Assembly: GCA_002424295.1 (NCBI GenBank)
Contig: DIQY01000093.1
Location: 1 to 24,214, forward strand
DNA: 24,214 bases
Reading direction: 5' to 3'
Origin: Ruminococcaceae bacterium UBA5450
GTDB lineage: Bacteria; Bacillota; Clostridia; Oscillospirales; Acutalibacteraceae
Every line of letters starts with the position of its first letter. Position 1 is the first letter of the stretch. This document shows, in pieces, positions 15,235-23,478 of the stretch. A program made the position numbers and the translations under genes. The notes beneath the pieces were generated by a model. That model did no database searches, was not told the DNA's origin, and was given only the letters and a program-made list of their open reading frames with translations.

Positions 15235-15279
15235 AACCTTGCCGAGATATAATATCCATCATATCTCGGCAAGGTTTTC
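15235..15279 (+). terminator. Terminator between the ABC operon and bioA
   Basis: A perfect 16-bp stem, AACCTTGCCGAGATAT (15235-15250) with ATATCTCGGCAAGGTT (15261-15276), encloses a 10-nt loop and is followed by TTTTC. It lies between convergent transcription units. The T tail serves the plus strand, while the minus-strand side (TTGATTGTT) is poorer but may help to stop bio transcription. Confidence 0.85.
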
Positions 15280-15359
15280 AGACGTAAACGATAAAGTTTT
15301 AAAAGATTTTATTGAAAACACAAAAGCCAAATAACAAAGAAAACCTGGGATAAAACAAA

Positions 15360-16550
15360 TTATCCTCGTTTAAACCATGCTTTCATCGTATCGAGCACCT
15401 TGATGAGTTCTTCCTCTTTAATAATATATGGCACCATAGCGTACATATAAGTAAGGAACGGACGGCTGAATACTCCGTGCTGATAAGCAAACGCCTGAAA
15501 TCCTTTTAGCGTCTCCTGGTCATAAACTTCAATACAAACACATCCGCCCATCATACGCACTTCTTTAATACGTGGATCTGAAAAGTTTTGCATTTCTCTC
15601 TTGGTGATACCTGCAATCTTTTGAATTTTAGACATATAATCTTCTTTTTCAAAAAGTTCGATCGACTTAAGCGCTACACTACATGCAAGGGCATTCCCCA
15701 TAAATGTCGGTCCGTGCATCAGTGCATGAGTGGGATCATCGCTGTAAAAGCCATCATAAACCTTATGGTTTGCAACGGTAACCGCATGACCGATATAGCC
15801 TCCGGTCAATGCTTTGCCGAGCACTAAAATATCCGGCAAAACCAGATCCGCAACAAATCGGTTACCTGTACGTCCAAATCCGGTAGCGACCTCATCAAAA
15901 ATCAAAATGACATCATACTGATCACAAAGTTCTCTTGCACGTTTTAAAAAGGAAATATCATACATCTGCATCCCGCCGGCGCCCTGCAAAAGCGGCTCCA
16001 CAATAAAGCAGGTCAGCTGATCTCCATAGTTCTGAAAAGCCTTTTCCAGCGCAGGCAGTTCTGTCGGAATGTGGATCACACCTTTTTTCTCTTTAAAAGC
16101 AAAATGATAATCCTCGTCGTCCCCCACCTTCATCGCCATAAACGTGTCGCCATGATAGGCATGGTTTAGTGCAAGAATTGTATTGCGTTTGCTGCCGCGG
16201 TTAACATTGAATTGGATCGCCATTTTTAAAGCGACTTCTACTGCAACACTGCCGGAATCGGAGAAAAAACAATAATCAAGATCGCCCGGCAGCCATTCCT
16301 GCAGTTTCTGGGAAAGCTTCAAAACAGGCTCATGCGTCAAACCTCCGAGCATGACATGAGAAAATTTATCTACCTGTGATTTAATGGCTTCATTCAGCAC
16401 AGGATGACAATATCCATGAATAACGCTCCACCATGACGATACAGAATCAATTAATTTCTGATCTTTCGTGTAGAGATAAACACCCTTTGCATCTTCTACT
16501 TTAATCGGTGTCTCCATCGTTTTCATTTGTTCATAAGGATACCAAATCAT
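15360..16550 (-). CDS. bioA: Adenosylmethionine-8-amino-7-oxononanoate aminotransferase
   Basis: A 396-residue PLP-dependent enzyme of biotin synthesis. It converts 8-amino-7-oxononanoate to 7,8-diaminononanoate with S-adenosylmethionine as amino donor. The BioA hallmarks are all present: WYPYEQM near the start, the SSWWSVIHG pair of Trp, HAYHGDT (PLP-stacking Tyr), FDEVATGFGRTG (Asp contacting the pyridine N), LGKALTGG (Schiff-base Lys, near 245), HGPTFMGN, and VFSRPF with the substrate-carboxylate Arg. The length is somewhat below the usual 420-450 residues, but both ends look complete. It starts 18 bases after bioD, as the third gene of a bioY-bioD-bioA operon. Confidence 0.95.
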   Translation of the reverse strand: MIWYPYEQMKTMETPIKVEDAKGVYLYTKDQKLIDSVSSWWSVIHGYCHPVLNEAIKSQVDKFSHVMLGGLTHEPVLKLSQKLQEWLPGDLDYCFFSDSGSVAVEVALKMAIQFNVNRGSKRNTILALNHAYHGDTFMAMKVGDDEDYHFAFKEKKGVIHIPTELPALEKAFQNYGDQLTCFIVEPLLQGAGGMQMYDISFLKRARELCDQYDVILIFDEVATGFGRTGNRFVADLVLPDILVLGKALTGGYIGHAVTVANHKVYDGFYSDDPTHALMHGPTFMGNALACSVALKSIELFEKEDYMSKIQKIAGITKREMQNFSDPRIKEVRMMGGCVCIEVYDQETLKGFQAFAYQHGVFSRPFLTYMYAMVPYIIKEEELIKVLDTMKAWFKRG

Positions 16551-16568
16551 TTATTTTCACCGCACCTT

Positions 16569-17252
16569 TCAACCATAAAGAGAAGCAAGCAGCTCTCCGT
16601 CCATTTTTAATTCTGTATCTCCGTCCTGCACACAACAAAGGATTGGAACTCCGGCACGATGTTCAATCATATTCGCGTTATCTTCTTCCATTTTGTCTCC
16701 GGGATGAAAATGATTCAGAATAATTCCTTTGACTGTCATATTTTTTTGCCTCATATATTCAATTGTAAGTACGGTATGATTAATTGTCCCAAGGCCTGCA
16801 TTAGCCACAATAACGCAGTCCATATCAAATGCTTTGATAATATCCTCCAGCCAAAGTTCTTGATTGTTCATATTAATCGGACAAAGAATTCCACCGCTGC
16901 CTTCCATTGTGATGTAGGGATGTTTTTTAGCAAGTTTATTATAATATTCTTTTACAACCTTTAGATCCACTGGGTTTCCCTCTATTTGAGAAGCTAAATG
17001 AGGAGACAATGCTACTTCATAAACATATGGAATCAATTCTGAAAGATCATCTTTAATTCCTGAAAGTTTTTGCACAAGAGCGGCGTCTCCGGGGATTAAA
17101 ACTCCATTTTGATCCCGGTCATTTCCAGACGCGGCAGCCTTAAAATAAGTTGTATCAAAACCAGAAGAAATCATTTTTTTCACGATCAATCCGGTGACAT
17201 ACGTCTTTCCTACATCCGTATCCGTACCGGTAATAAAAAGATTTTTACTCAT
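16569..17252 (-). CDS. bioD: Dethiobiotin synthetase
   Basis: A 227-residue P-loop enzyme that closes the ureido ring of dethiobiotin from 7,8-diaminononanoate, CO2 and ATP. The N-terminus LFITGTDTDVGKTYVTG is the typical BioD Walker A. Further family blocks are the substrate segment AAASGNDRDQNG, the EGSGGILCP loop, and VANAGLGTINHTVLTIEY. I chose the ATG at 17252, preceded by GAGGG. The longer reading from 17267 has no ribosome site. It acts on the product of bioA, which lies immediately downstream in the same operon. Confidence 0.95.
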   Translation of the reverse strand: MSKNLFITGTDTDVGKTYVTGLIVKKMISSGFDTTYFKAAASGNDRDQNGVLIPGDAALVQKLSGIKDDLSELIPYVYEVALSPHLASQIEGNPVDLKVVKEYYNKLAKKHPYITMEGSGGILCPINMNNQELWLEDIIKAFDMDCVIVANAGLGTINHTVLTIEYMRQKNMTVKGIILNHFHPGDKMEEDNANMIEHRAGVPILCCVQDGDTELKMDGELLASLYG

Positions 17253-17307
17253 TCTTTTCCCTCGCAATCAGCTTTTAAAACACCGTATTTTTTTAAAGTA
17301 TTCCATC

Positions 17308-17883
17308 CTATTTGACAGTTGCCGTTTTAAACAATCTACTGACCGCCGGATACATTTTCTGTACCAGGCAAGCACAGCAGAAACAAAGTACAACATCACA
17401 CGGGATATCGATCGGAAAACACGAAGCGAAGATAAGAGCCCATGTAATCGGCGTATGCATATAAAAATTTAAAATAAAGTACTTATATGGCAGCCCAAAC
17501 ACATAAACAATTACCATTGCCGCATAGCAAGCGATCAGTAAATGCTGCAAATTGACAGGCTGTAAATGTTTGATCATCATTCCTGCAACCCATGCGCCGG
17601 CTATAAAACCAATTAAGTAACCAAAGCTTGGATTAAGTACATATCCCGGCCCTCCTCCGCCTGCAAAAACAGGCAGTCCAACCAATCCCAGGCCGACATA
17701 TAACGCAGCTGCAATCGTGCCGCACTTTGCTCCGAGCAGCAATCCTGACAGCAGCACAAACAGCAACTGCAATGTGTAGTAGTCTCCAAAAGGCAATGGA
17801 ATGTGGATATAAGCACCGACGGTTATAAATGCAGTAAACACCCCACACATGGCCATGTCATGAACCGTAATTTTATTTGTCAA
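17308..17883 (-). CDS. bioY: Biotin transporter substrate-binding subunit BioY
   Basis: A 191-residue, six-helix S component of the energy-coupling-factor biotin transporter. The BioY signature is clear: LPFGDYYTLQLLFVLLSGLL, then GLPVFAGGGGPGYVLNPSFG and YLIGFIAGAW. The start is TTG at 17883, seven bases after AGGAGA. The nearby ATGs are out of frame. No ECF ATPase or T component lies in the window, so it would use a shared module encoded elsewhere. It is the first gene of the bioY-bioD-bioA operon, directly behind a BirA-like operator. Salvage and synthesis would therefore be controlled together by biotin. Confidence 0.93.
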   Translation of the reverse strand: MTNKITVHDMAMCGVFTAFITVGAYIHIPLPFGDYYTLQLLFVLLSGLLLGAKCGTIAAALYVGLGLVGLPVFAGGGGPGYVLNPSFGYLIGFIAGAWVAGMMIKHLQPVNLQHLLIACYAAMVIVYVFGLPYKYFILNFYMHTPITWALIFASCFPIDIPCDVVLCFCCACLVQKMYPAVSRLFKTATVK

Positions 17884-17900
17884 CTCATCATCTCCTATTT

Positions 17901-17962
17901 GGTTTACATTATAAAATAGAATTTTTTAATTGTCAACCGTTAGCCGTAAATTAGGTTTACAA
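17901..17962 (-). promoter_or_regulatory. bio operon promoter with BirA-like operator
   Basis: On the minus strand TTGACA (17936-17931) and TATAAT (17913-17908) are separated by 17 bp, a consensus promoter. An operator TTGTAAACC-N15-GGTTGACAA (17962-17930) differs by one base from a perfect inverted repeat. It matches the BirA pattern TTGTTAACC-N15-GGTTAACAA in layout and overlaps the -35 box. A further half-site TGTAAACC (17908-17901) lies at the start of the transcript. Biotin-bound BirA repression is the expected control. BirA itself is not in the window. Confidence 0.8.
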
Positions 17963-17975
17963 TTAAAGCGAACAA

Positions 17976-18004
17976 TTGAAACTTTCGACAATTTATGCTA
18001 TTCT
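17976..18004 (+). promoter_or_regulatory. Promoter of rpoN
   Basis: TTGAAA (17976-17981), 17 bp, TATTCT (17999-18004), with an extended -10 TG at 17996-17997. It diverges from the bio promoter. The BirA-like operator ends 14 bp upstream of this -35 box. Confidence 0.6.
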
Positions 18005-18051
18005 TTTTATGCTGATAAATGTTGATATGATAGGAAGGAGTGCACAATCGG

Positions 18052-19416
18052 ATGGATCTTTCCATAGAGATCAAACAAAAGCAAACGCTTACCCCACAGA
18101 TGATTGAAACCATGAAAATCCTGCAGATGAATGTACAAGATCTTTCCGAATATCTGGAAAAAGCTGCACTTGAAAACCCAGTTTTTGATATGGAATCTTC
18201 TGAAAACACATTGCCGGATTCTCAGGAACAAGAAATTCAAAAAAAAATAGAATGGCTAGATCGTACCTCTCCAATTAAGAATTCATACAAAGAGAAAAAC
18301 AGTTGGGAACCATCTAATCCATTTGCAGAGGAACGAAAATTTCAAAATAGTGAAAACGATTCTTCTCAGGATCTTTTTTTTCAGCTGCATCTTTCCAATT
18401 TTTCAAAACCGGTAGCACGCGGGATCAAAGAAATTATATTGAATCTGGCTCCCAATGGCTATCTGGATGAACCCATCGAACAAATTGCCAAACGGATCGG
18501 AATCTCGAAAGTAGAAATTGACCAGGCTTTAAAAATCGTCCAATCTCTGGAGCCTGCCGGGATTGGCGCGCGATCTCTATCGGAATGTTTATGTCTGCAA
18601 TTAAAGCGCCAAAAAAAGGGTGGACTGCCATTGCTGATTGCTGAGCATTATCTGAAAGAAGTTGGCGAGGGACATTACCACCGCATTATGAAAGAAACAC
18701 ATGCTTCCCCTGCCGAAATTCAGGAAGCCTGTTCTATTATTCGTTCCCTAAATCCAAAGCCCTGTTCCAATTATGGGCAGGAAGAAGAAACGCAGTATAT
18801 TACTCCCGACATTTTTGTGTTTTCCCAAGATGGAAAATTAAGGGTATCTCTCAATGACAACTGCCTGCCCTCTCTGCATATTAGCGGTTACTATCAAAAG
18901 CTTCTGCAGAAAACAGATGATTCACAGGTAAAGTCTTATCTCTCTGGAAAGTTCAAGCAGGCACAGTGGCTTGTCCAAAGTATTTCTCAGCGTCGGGAGA
19001 CGCTGCTTTCCTGTGCCTCTTGCCTCGTGCAGGAACAGCAGGATTTTTTTCTAAAAGGCAGCTATCTTAAACCTCTGTCTCTGCAGGATATTTCTCAGAA
19101 ACTCGAGATTCACGAATCGACTGTAAGCCGTGCAATCAAAGAAAAATATCTTCAATGTGATCGTGGAACATATCCTTTGTCCTATTTCTTTTCCCATCGA
19201 TTAAAAGGGCTAGAGCAGGAACAGGATACCTCTGCAGCGAAAGCGAAAGCGCTCTTAAAAAAGCTGATTCAAGAGGAAGATAAGAAGAAACCTCTCTCCG
19301 ACCAAAAACTATCCCAACTCCTTGGAGCACAAAAAATCACATTATCCAGAAGAACGGTCGCAAAATATCGAGAAGAATTAGAAATTCTTCCCGCTTCTGG
19401 ACGCCGAAAATATTAA
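18052..19416 (+). CDS. rpoN: RNA polymerase sigma-54 factor
   Basis: A 454-residue sigma-54. The activator-interacting N-terminus contains IKQKQTLTPQMIETMKILQM and LEKAALENP. The core-binding domain follows, then a helix-turn-helix (DISQKLEIHESTVSRAIKEK), and the terminal RpoN box (LSRRTVAKYREELEILPASG) that reads the -24 element. All regions are present, so it should be functional. I chose the ATG at 18052, 11 bases after AGGAAGGAG. The GTG at 18040 overlaps that ribosome site. The gene stands alone between a divergent bio operon and a convergent sigma-54 activator, with a shared terminator downstream. Sigma-54 works only with AAA+ activators such as the neighbour at 19455-20882. Confidence 0.96.
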   Translation: MDLSIEIKQKQTLTPQMIETMKILQMNVQDLSEYLEKAALENPVFDMESSENTLPDSQEQEIQKKIEWLDRTSPIKNSYKEKNSWEPSNPFAEERKFQNSENDSSQDLFFQLHLSNFSKPVARGIKEIILNLAPNGYLDEPIEQIAKRIGISKVEIDQALKIVQSLEPAGIGARSLSECLCLQLKRQKKGGLPLLIAEHYLKEVGEGHYHRIMKETHASPAEIQEACSIIRSLNPKPCSNYGQEEETQYITPDIFVFSQDGKLRVSLNDNCLPSLHISGYYQKLLQKTDDSQVKSYLSGKFKQAQWLVQSISQRRETLLSCASCLVQEQQDFFLKGSYLKPLSLQDISQKLEIHESTVSRAIKEKYLQCDRGTYPLSYFFSHRLKGLEQEQDTSAAKAKALLKKLIQEEDKKKPLSDQKLSQLLGAQKITLSRRTVAKYREELEILPASGRRKY

Positions 19417-19456
19417 AAAAAGCACGGAAGGTTTTAAATACCTTCCGTGCTTTTTT
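19415..19456. terminator. Bidirectional terminator between rpoN and the sigma-54 activator
   Basis: AGCACGGAAGG (19421-19431) and CCTTCCGTGCT (19441-19451) form a perfect 11-bp stem around a 9-nt loop. A runs flank the left side and T runs the right side, so it can act on both strands. It overlaps the stop codon regions of the two convergent genes. Confidence 0.9.
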
Positions 19457-20882
19457 ATTTTTCTTTGTGATTATTGCGAGACGGAATCTCATATTCACGA
19501 ATCTTATATTGCAAATATCTGCGTGAAATTCCTAAATAGTCGGCCGCTTTTTCCCGACGGTTTTGGCATGCCGCAAGTGCTTCCAATACCTTTTCTTTGC
19601 TTGGGCCCCCTACCTGCTTTTTGGGCTTTATCTCTTTTTCCGGTTGTATCATGATTGGAGTAGTTGGCTCTGTTCTTAAAATTCCGCACGGAATATTGCT
19701 AATTTCCCTTGTAGCACAGGGAGTCATTACGACCATCCGCTCCACAAAATTACGAATTTCACGGACATTCCCCGGCCATTGATACTGACAAACTTCTTCC
19801 AAGACTTCATCAGAAAAGCTCTTCTGCAAATTATATTTCTGACAAAAATAATGAAGAAAATGGAGACAAAGCGGCACGATATCTTCTTTTCTGCTGCGAA
19901 CAGGCGGAATGATCAACGGAATCACATGGATTCTATAATAAAGATCCTCTCGAAAAGTACCATTACGCACCATTTCTGAAAGGTTCCCATTCGTTGCAGC
20001 AATTAATCGAAAATCAACTTTCTTAGACTTAATTGCACCAATTCTTTGAATACTCTTTTCTTCGATCATACGAAGAACTTTTCCCTGAATACTCATCGGC
20101 AAAGAATTGATTTCGTCCAGAAAAAGGGTACCGCCGTCTGCTGCTTCTACCAATCCGGTTTTTCCCTCTCGGTTTGCTCCTGTAAAGCTGCCTTTTTCAT
20201 AGCCAAATAGCTCTGCTTCAATCAAATTTTCCGGAAAAGCCGCACAGTTTACCGCAATCAATGGTTTATCTTTGCGTTTACTATGCTCATGAATATAATG
20301 TGCAATCACTTCTTTGCCGCTGCCCGACTCCCCATAGAGCAGAACCGTAGAATCCAGCGGTGCCACACTGTCTGCAACAGAAAGCAACTGCTGAAATTCT
20401 GTACTTTTTGCGACAATACAGGTCTTTTCGTTTGCTTTCGGTTTCAGTGTTGTGTCATTCAAGATTTTATTCTGTTCCCAAAGGGTATGATGCAAATTCT
20501 CAAAGTCCTGCACATCCTGCATCAGCATAACCACATATTTAATATTTCCATGCCCATCAAAGATCGGGGTCCCCGTTACAATTCGCACACGGGTAGCTCC
20601 GTCTACTTTCTGAAAGTCCTGATAATACTGAAGGCGGCTAACTCTTCTCTTATACCGACAGACGAGGTCAAAAACACAAACATCGATCACTTTTGTAAAG
20701 TCATGAACATTCATCTTCAGATATTCTCGTCTCGGAATATTTCTCCAGTTTACCATCATGGTATTCATAAAAATAAAATTGCCTACAGAATCATAAATTG
20801 CAATTCCAGCATCAATATTGTCCAATACTTCGGTTAGCGACAGCTGCTCAAAAAGGCTTCCAAACGAAAAAGATTCCTGCAA
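19455..20882 (-). CDS. Sigma-54-dependent transcriptional activator (PAS, AAA+, Fis-type HTH)
   Basis: A 475-residue bacterial enhancer-binding protein. An N-terminal PAS-like sensor spans about residues 15-135 (LDNIDAGIAIYDSVGNFIFM). The AAA+ domain covers about 160-390, with Walker A GESGSGKE (near 183), the sigma-54-contacting loop GSFTGA (near 230, usually GAFTGA), Walker B GGTLFLDE (near 248), and the GNVREIRNFVER sensor region. A Fis-like helix-turn-helix ends the protein (NRREKAADYLGISRRYLQYK). The start is TTG at 20882, behind AGGAGGTGG. There is no receiver domain, so it probably senses a metabolite or redox state through PAS. It lies downstream of the dehydratase genes on the same strand, making that operon its likely target. 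Confidence 0.93.
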   Translation of the reverse strand: MQESFSFGSLFEQLSLTEVLDNIDAGIAIYDSVGNFIFMNTMMVNWRNIPRREYLKMNVHDFTKVIDVCVFDLVCRYKRRVSRLQYYQDFQKVDGATRVRIVTGTPIFDGHGNIKYVVMLMQDVQDFENLHHTLWEQNKILNDTTLKPKANEKTCIVAKSTEFQQLLSVADSVAPLDSTVLLYGESGSGKEVIAHYIHEHSKRKDKPLIAVNCAAFPENLIEAELFGYEKGSFTGANREGKTGLVEAADGGTLFLDEINSLPMSIQGKVLRMIEEKSIQRIGAIKSKKVDFRLIAATNGNLSEMVRNGTFREDLYYRIHVIPLIIPPVRSRKEDIVPLCLHFLHYFCQKYNLQKSFSDEVLEEVCQYQWPGNVREIRNFVERMVVMTPCATREISNIPCGILRTEPTTPIMIQPEKEIKPKKQVGGPSKEKVLEALAACQNRREKAADYLGISRRYLQYKIREYEIPSRNNHKEK

Positions 20883-21058
20883 ATTGTACCACCTCCTGAG
20901 CGCTTAATTTGTTATTATCTTATCATAAAAATGGGCCATATGAAAGAGTTAAATCAGTTATTTTTCATAAAGCAGCAATGATCCGAACTCGATATTTTCC
21001 TTTTAACAGGAACTACCAAATTCGGATAACTTGTTGTTTTTATAAAAGTAAAATTTTG
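20883..21058 (-). other. Spacer before the sigma-54 activator with an inverted repeat
   Basis: No gene lies here. ATCCGAA (20981-20987) and TTCGGAT (21021-21027) form 7-bp inverted arms 33 bases apart. They could be activator half-sites or part of a weak hairpin. I see neither a strong terminator nor a clear -24/-12 (TGGCAC-N5-TTGC) or -35/-10 promoter. The activator may therefore be partly read through from the dehydratase genes. Confidence 0.35.
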
Positions 21059-22186
21059 TCAGATCATTTCGCTGAAGGTCTGAATTCTGGTGCGAATCTG
21101 CTCATAGCTGGTATTCTGCTGATCGATCTCGATCGTCAAATAAGGATACCCTGCTTCTCTCAAATCGGCCTCAAAATACGGCTGATCATATTCCTCAGGA
21201 TCGCAGAACTTCATCATGCAGGTAACGACTCCCCCTGCCCCATTTTCTTTGCAAAGATTTACCAGCATTTTGCCGCGCGGTTTCCCGTCTTCATAGATCA
21301 GGCTGCATCCATGACGGCTATTCCACTGCAACGCAAGGCGTTTTAGTCCGCCGCCACCTTTTTCCGGTGTATCTGTACGATATTGCCGCATTTCCTGTGC
21401 AAGATCATCACCGATAACCGCAATATGATTTTCTGTAAAAATGTCGAGCAGTTCTTCAGGTTCGCAGGTGATACCCGTAAGGATCACCTTTTTCCCGGTA
21501 AACTGATAGACCGGCAGTTTTTTAAGTTCTTCTACAATCTCACGGACAATCGCAGTATGTTCGCTCTTCTCGTAGAAAAAGGCACTCTTCATCACTGCAT
21601 GGCGCACTTTCGGTGTCACAATATCCAAATGGTCGTTTGCAACCTTTGCAAATTCACGCATAACAGCATTATGTTCATTATAAATTGCAATCGTCTCTGC
21701 AAGCGCTTTTTCGTTCATCATTTTTCCGGTGATGGTCATCAGCATCGTCAATACGTTTTCATACTCGCTGATCAGATACTCGACACTGGCCGGAGATTTT
21801 CGGTTCTGAGGATAAACAATCGGAATCATTGGAATAGAAGGAACGCCAAAACGCCAATTCTGCGTCATGCAGCGAAAAGTATCACACAAAACCGGGATAA
21901 TCACTGCAGAAAGTCCCTGATAGGCGCCGGAAAGTCCCAACTCCATATTGGACTGCATAATCGGGCAAGCAAACGGCGGCAAATAGCTCTTTGCCAACTT
22001 TAATTGCGTCTGGCCGCCCCAAAGTCCCATTGGAATCATACCGGAAGCATGAACCAGTTCTTCCGGTGTATAAACCGGAAAACAACCAACGACCTTTTTC
22101 CCCTGTTTGAGATAATAATCAAGGCGTGCGCGGGGATTTTTACAAGCCTCCTGCAAGAAAGCAATATTGCTCTTTAAATCAGCCAT
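21059..22186 (-). CDS. 2-hydroxyacyl-CoA dehydratase, beta-like subunit
   Basis: A 375-residue member of the HgdB/HadC/LcdB family, the usual size for that subunit. With its partner it removes water from (R)-2-hydroxyacyl-CoA by a radical mechanism on an iron-sulfur cluster. Family features are GKKVVGCFPVYTPEELVHAS near the N-terminus, FACPIMQSNMELGL, IIPVLCDTFRCMTQNWR and a conserved C-terminal VTCMMKFCDPEEYDQP. Cys residues in these blocks are candidate cluster ligands. The ATG overlaps the end of the alpha-like gene by 8 bases, behind GGAGG. The substrate (2-hydroxyglutaryl-, lactoyl-, isocaproyl- or phenyllactyl-CoA) cannot be decided by eye, so no gene symbol is given. Confidence 0.9.
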   Translation of the reverse strand: MADLKSNIAFLQEACKNPRARLDYYLKQGKKVVGCFPVYTPEELVHASGMIPMGLWGGQTQLKLAKSYLPPFACPIMQSNMELGLSGAYQGLSAVIIPVLCDTFRCMTQNWRFGVPSIPMIPIVYPQNRKSPASVEYLISEYENVLTMLMTITGKMMNEKALAETIAIYNEHNAVMREFAKVANDHLDIVTPKVRHAVMKSAFFYEKSEHTAIVREIVEELKKLPVYQFTGKKVILTGITCEPEELLDIFTENHIAVIGDDLAQEMRQYRTDTPEKGGGGLKRLALQWNSRHGCSLIYEDGKPRGKMLVNLCKENGAGGVVTCMMKFCDPEEYDQPYFEADLREAGYPYLTIEIDQQNTSYEQIRTRIQTFSEMI

Positions 22187-23477
22187 TCACTTTTGCCTCC
22201 TTATTTTGTTTCATAACTTCCACAAGCCCTTGAATACGCGTTTCAAATTGGGCCTCACTGTAATTTCGATAATCTGCCTGATCTCCATCAAAAGAAGTGA
22301 ATGGGATTCCCGCCTGCGCGGAAATTTGGCGCTGAACTTCCATCATCTGACAATCCATAACCTTGCAGCTACGATTGACGTGATAAATAGTGCCTTCGCA
22401 ATCAAATTTCTTGAGTGCTTCCATCCGACGAGAAATCATAGTCGTTGCATTATCGCCGTTCGTTGAAGCAAAGCAGTAGGCACGAGCCATTCCGTCGAGG
22501 TCTTCATATTCAATCGCCCATGCTTTTCCGTAACTAGAAGCCACCATATTGATTCCGTACTGCTTGAGTGTATGCAGGTTGTGACGCAGATACGGCCAGC
22601 AGGCAATTCCATCCCAAGAAATACGGTACTCTTCCTTCACAGGATAAGTAGAGTTTCCTTCTTTGATATGTTCTTCAATTTCCTGATTGAGCTGCTCGAG
22701 GACCGCTGTAGAAGAGGTCTTACCACGGTTACAAACCATTGCAGACATATAGTTGAAAAGCTCAAATCCGCTTAGCGGAGCCGGTTTACGATCCATGAGA
22801 TTATTCGCACGTTCCCAAAGATAACTGTTTTTTTGAGAAATCTTCATAACTTCTTTAAAACGGTCATCATCCCATGTTTTTCCGGTGAATGCACAAAGAT
22901 CTTTGATCAACTGATCAATCTGTGCACGCACATAACGCACACGGGTCTCGGTCACATAATCGCAGGGATTATAACAAGTATCAATAAAGAAAATTGGAAT
23001 GTTCATCTGATAAGCAAGATTTTCATACCACTTTGTGAGCTGATTGCAGATATTATTTGTCAAAAGCAGGAAATCCGGCTTTACCATTTTTCCCCCATCC
23101 GGAAGCTCCACTTCGCTCTCGTTGTTCAACACAGAAGCATAAGCGAGATTTACCTTTGCATAGGCACAGAGATCATTGGAATATCCCAGAGGCCCTTCAC
23201 ATTCCTGCAAAAACGGGTCCGCCTGATGGCGGGCAGCAATTCCCGCTGAATGATTTTCGGGATAAAGAACATTTAATCCCAGCGTTTCTGCAATTTCCTG
23301 TGGAAAGATAGAAGCAGACCATCCAACCTTTTCACCGCGCTTTTTTGCAAGTCTAGCTTTTTCAAACAACGCCGTTGTCTGCTCATTCAGCATCTGCATT
23401 GATTTTGGTTTTGGACGTTTTGGCTTTAGGGCGGGAGTTTCCGCCGCATTTACCTGAGTCGTTCCATTTTCAATCAT
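22179..23477 (-). CDS. 2-hydroxyacyl-CoA dehydratase, alpha-like subunit
   Basis: A 432-residue member of the HgdA/HadB/LcdA family. Family-like blocks are EKVGWSASIFPQEIAETLGL, LLTNNICNQLTKWYENLAY, FIDTCYNPCDYVTETRVRYV, RISWDGIACWPYLRHNLHTL and a C-terminal YHVNRSCKVMDCQMMEVQRQ. Cys in the NNICNQ and RSCK regions are candidates for binding the [4Fe-4S] cluster. The first 30 or so residues are a Pro/Lys-rich, probably disordered lead-in. I chose the ATG at 23477, one base after the activase stop, with GGAGAAGG upstream. A longer in-frame reading to 23603 lies wholly inside the activase gene and is rejected. It overlaps the beta-like gene by 8 bases, so the heterodimer is translationally coupled. 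Confidence 0.9.
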   Translation of the reverse strand: MIENGTTQVNAAETPALKPKRPKPKSMQMLNEQTTALFEKARLAKKRGEKVGWSASIFPQEIAETLGLNVLYPENHSAGIAARHQADPFLQECEGPLGYSNDLCAYAKVNLAYASVLNNESEVELPDGGKMVKPDFLLLTNNICNQLTKWYENLAYQMNIPIFFIDTCYNPCDYVTETRVRYVRAQIDQLIKDLCAFTGKTWDDDRFKEVMKISQKNSYLWERANNLMDRKPAPLSGFELFNYMSAMVCNRGKTSSTAVLEQLNQEIEEHIKEGNSTYPVKEEYRISWDGIACWPYLRHNLHTLKQYGINMVASSYGKAWAIEYEDLDGMARAYCFASTNGDNATTMISRRMEALKKFDCEGTIYHVNRSCKVMDCQMMEVQRQISAQAGIPFTSFDGDQADYRNYSEAQFETRIQGLVEVMKQNKEAKVNG

Positions 23478-23478
23478 A

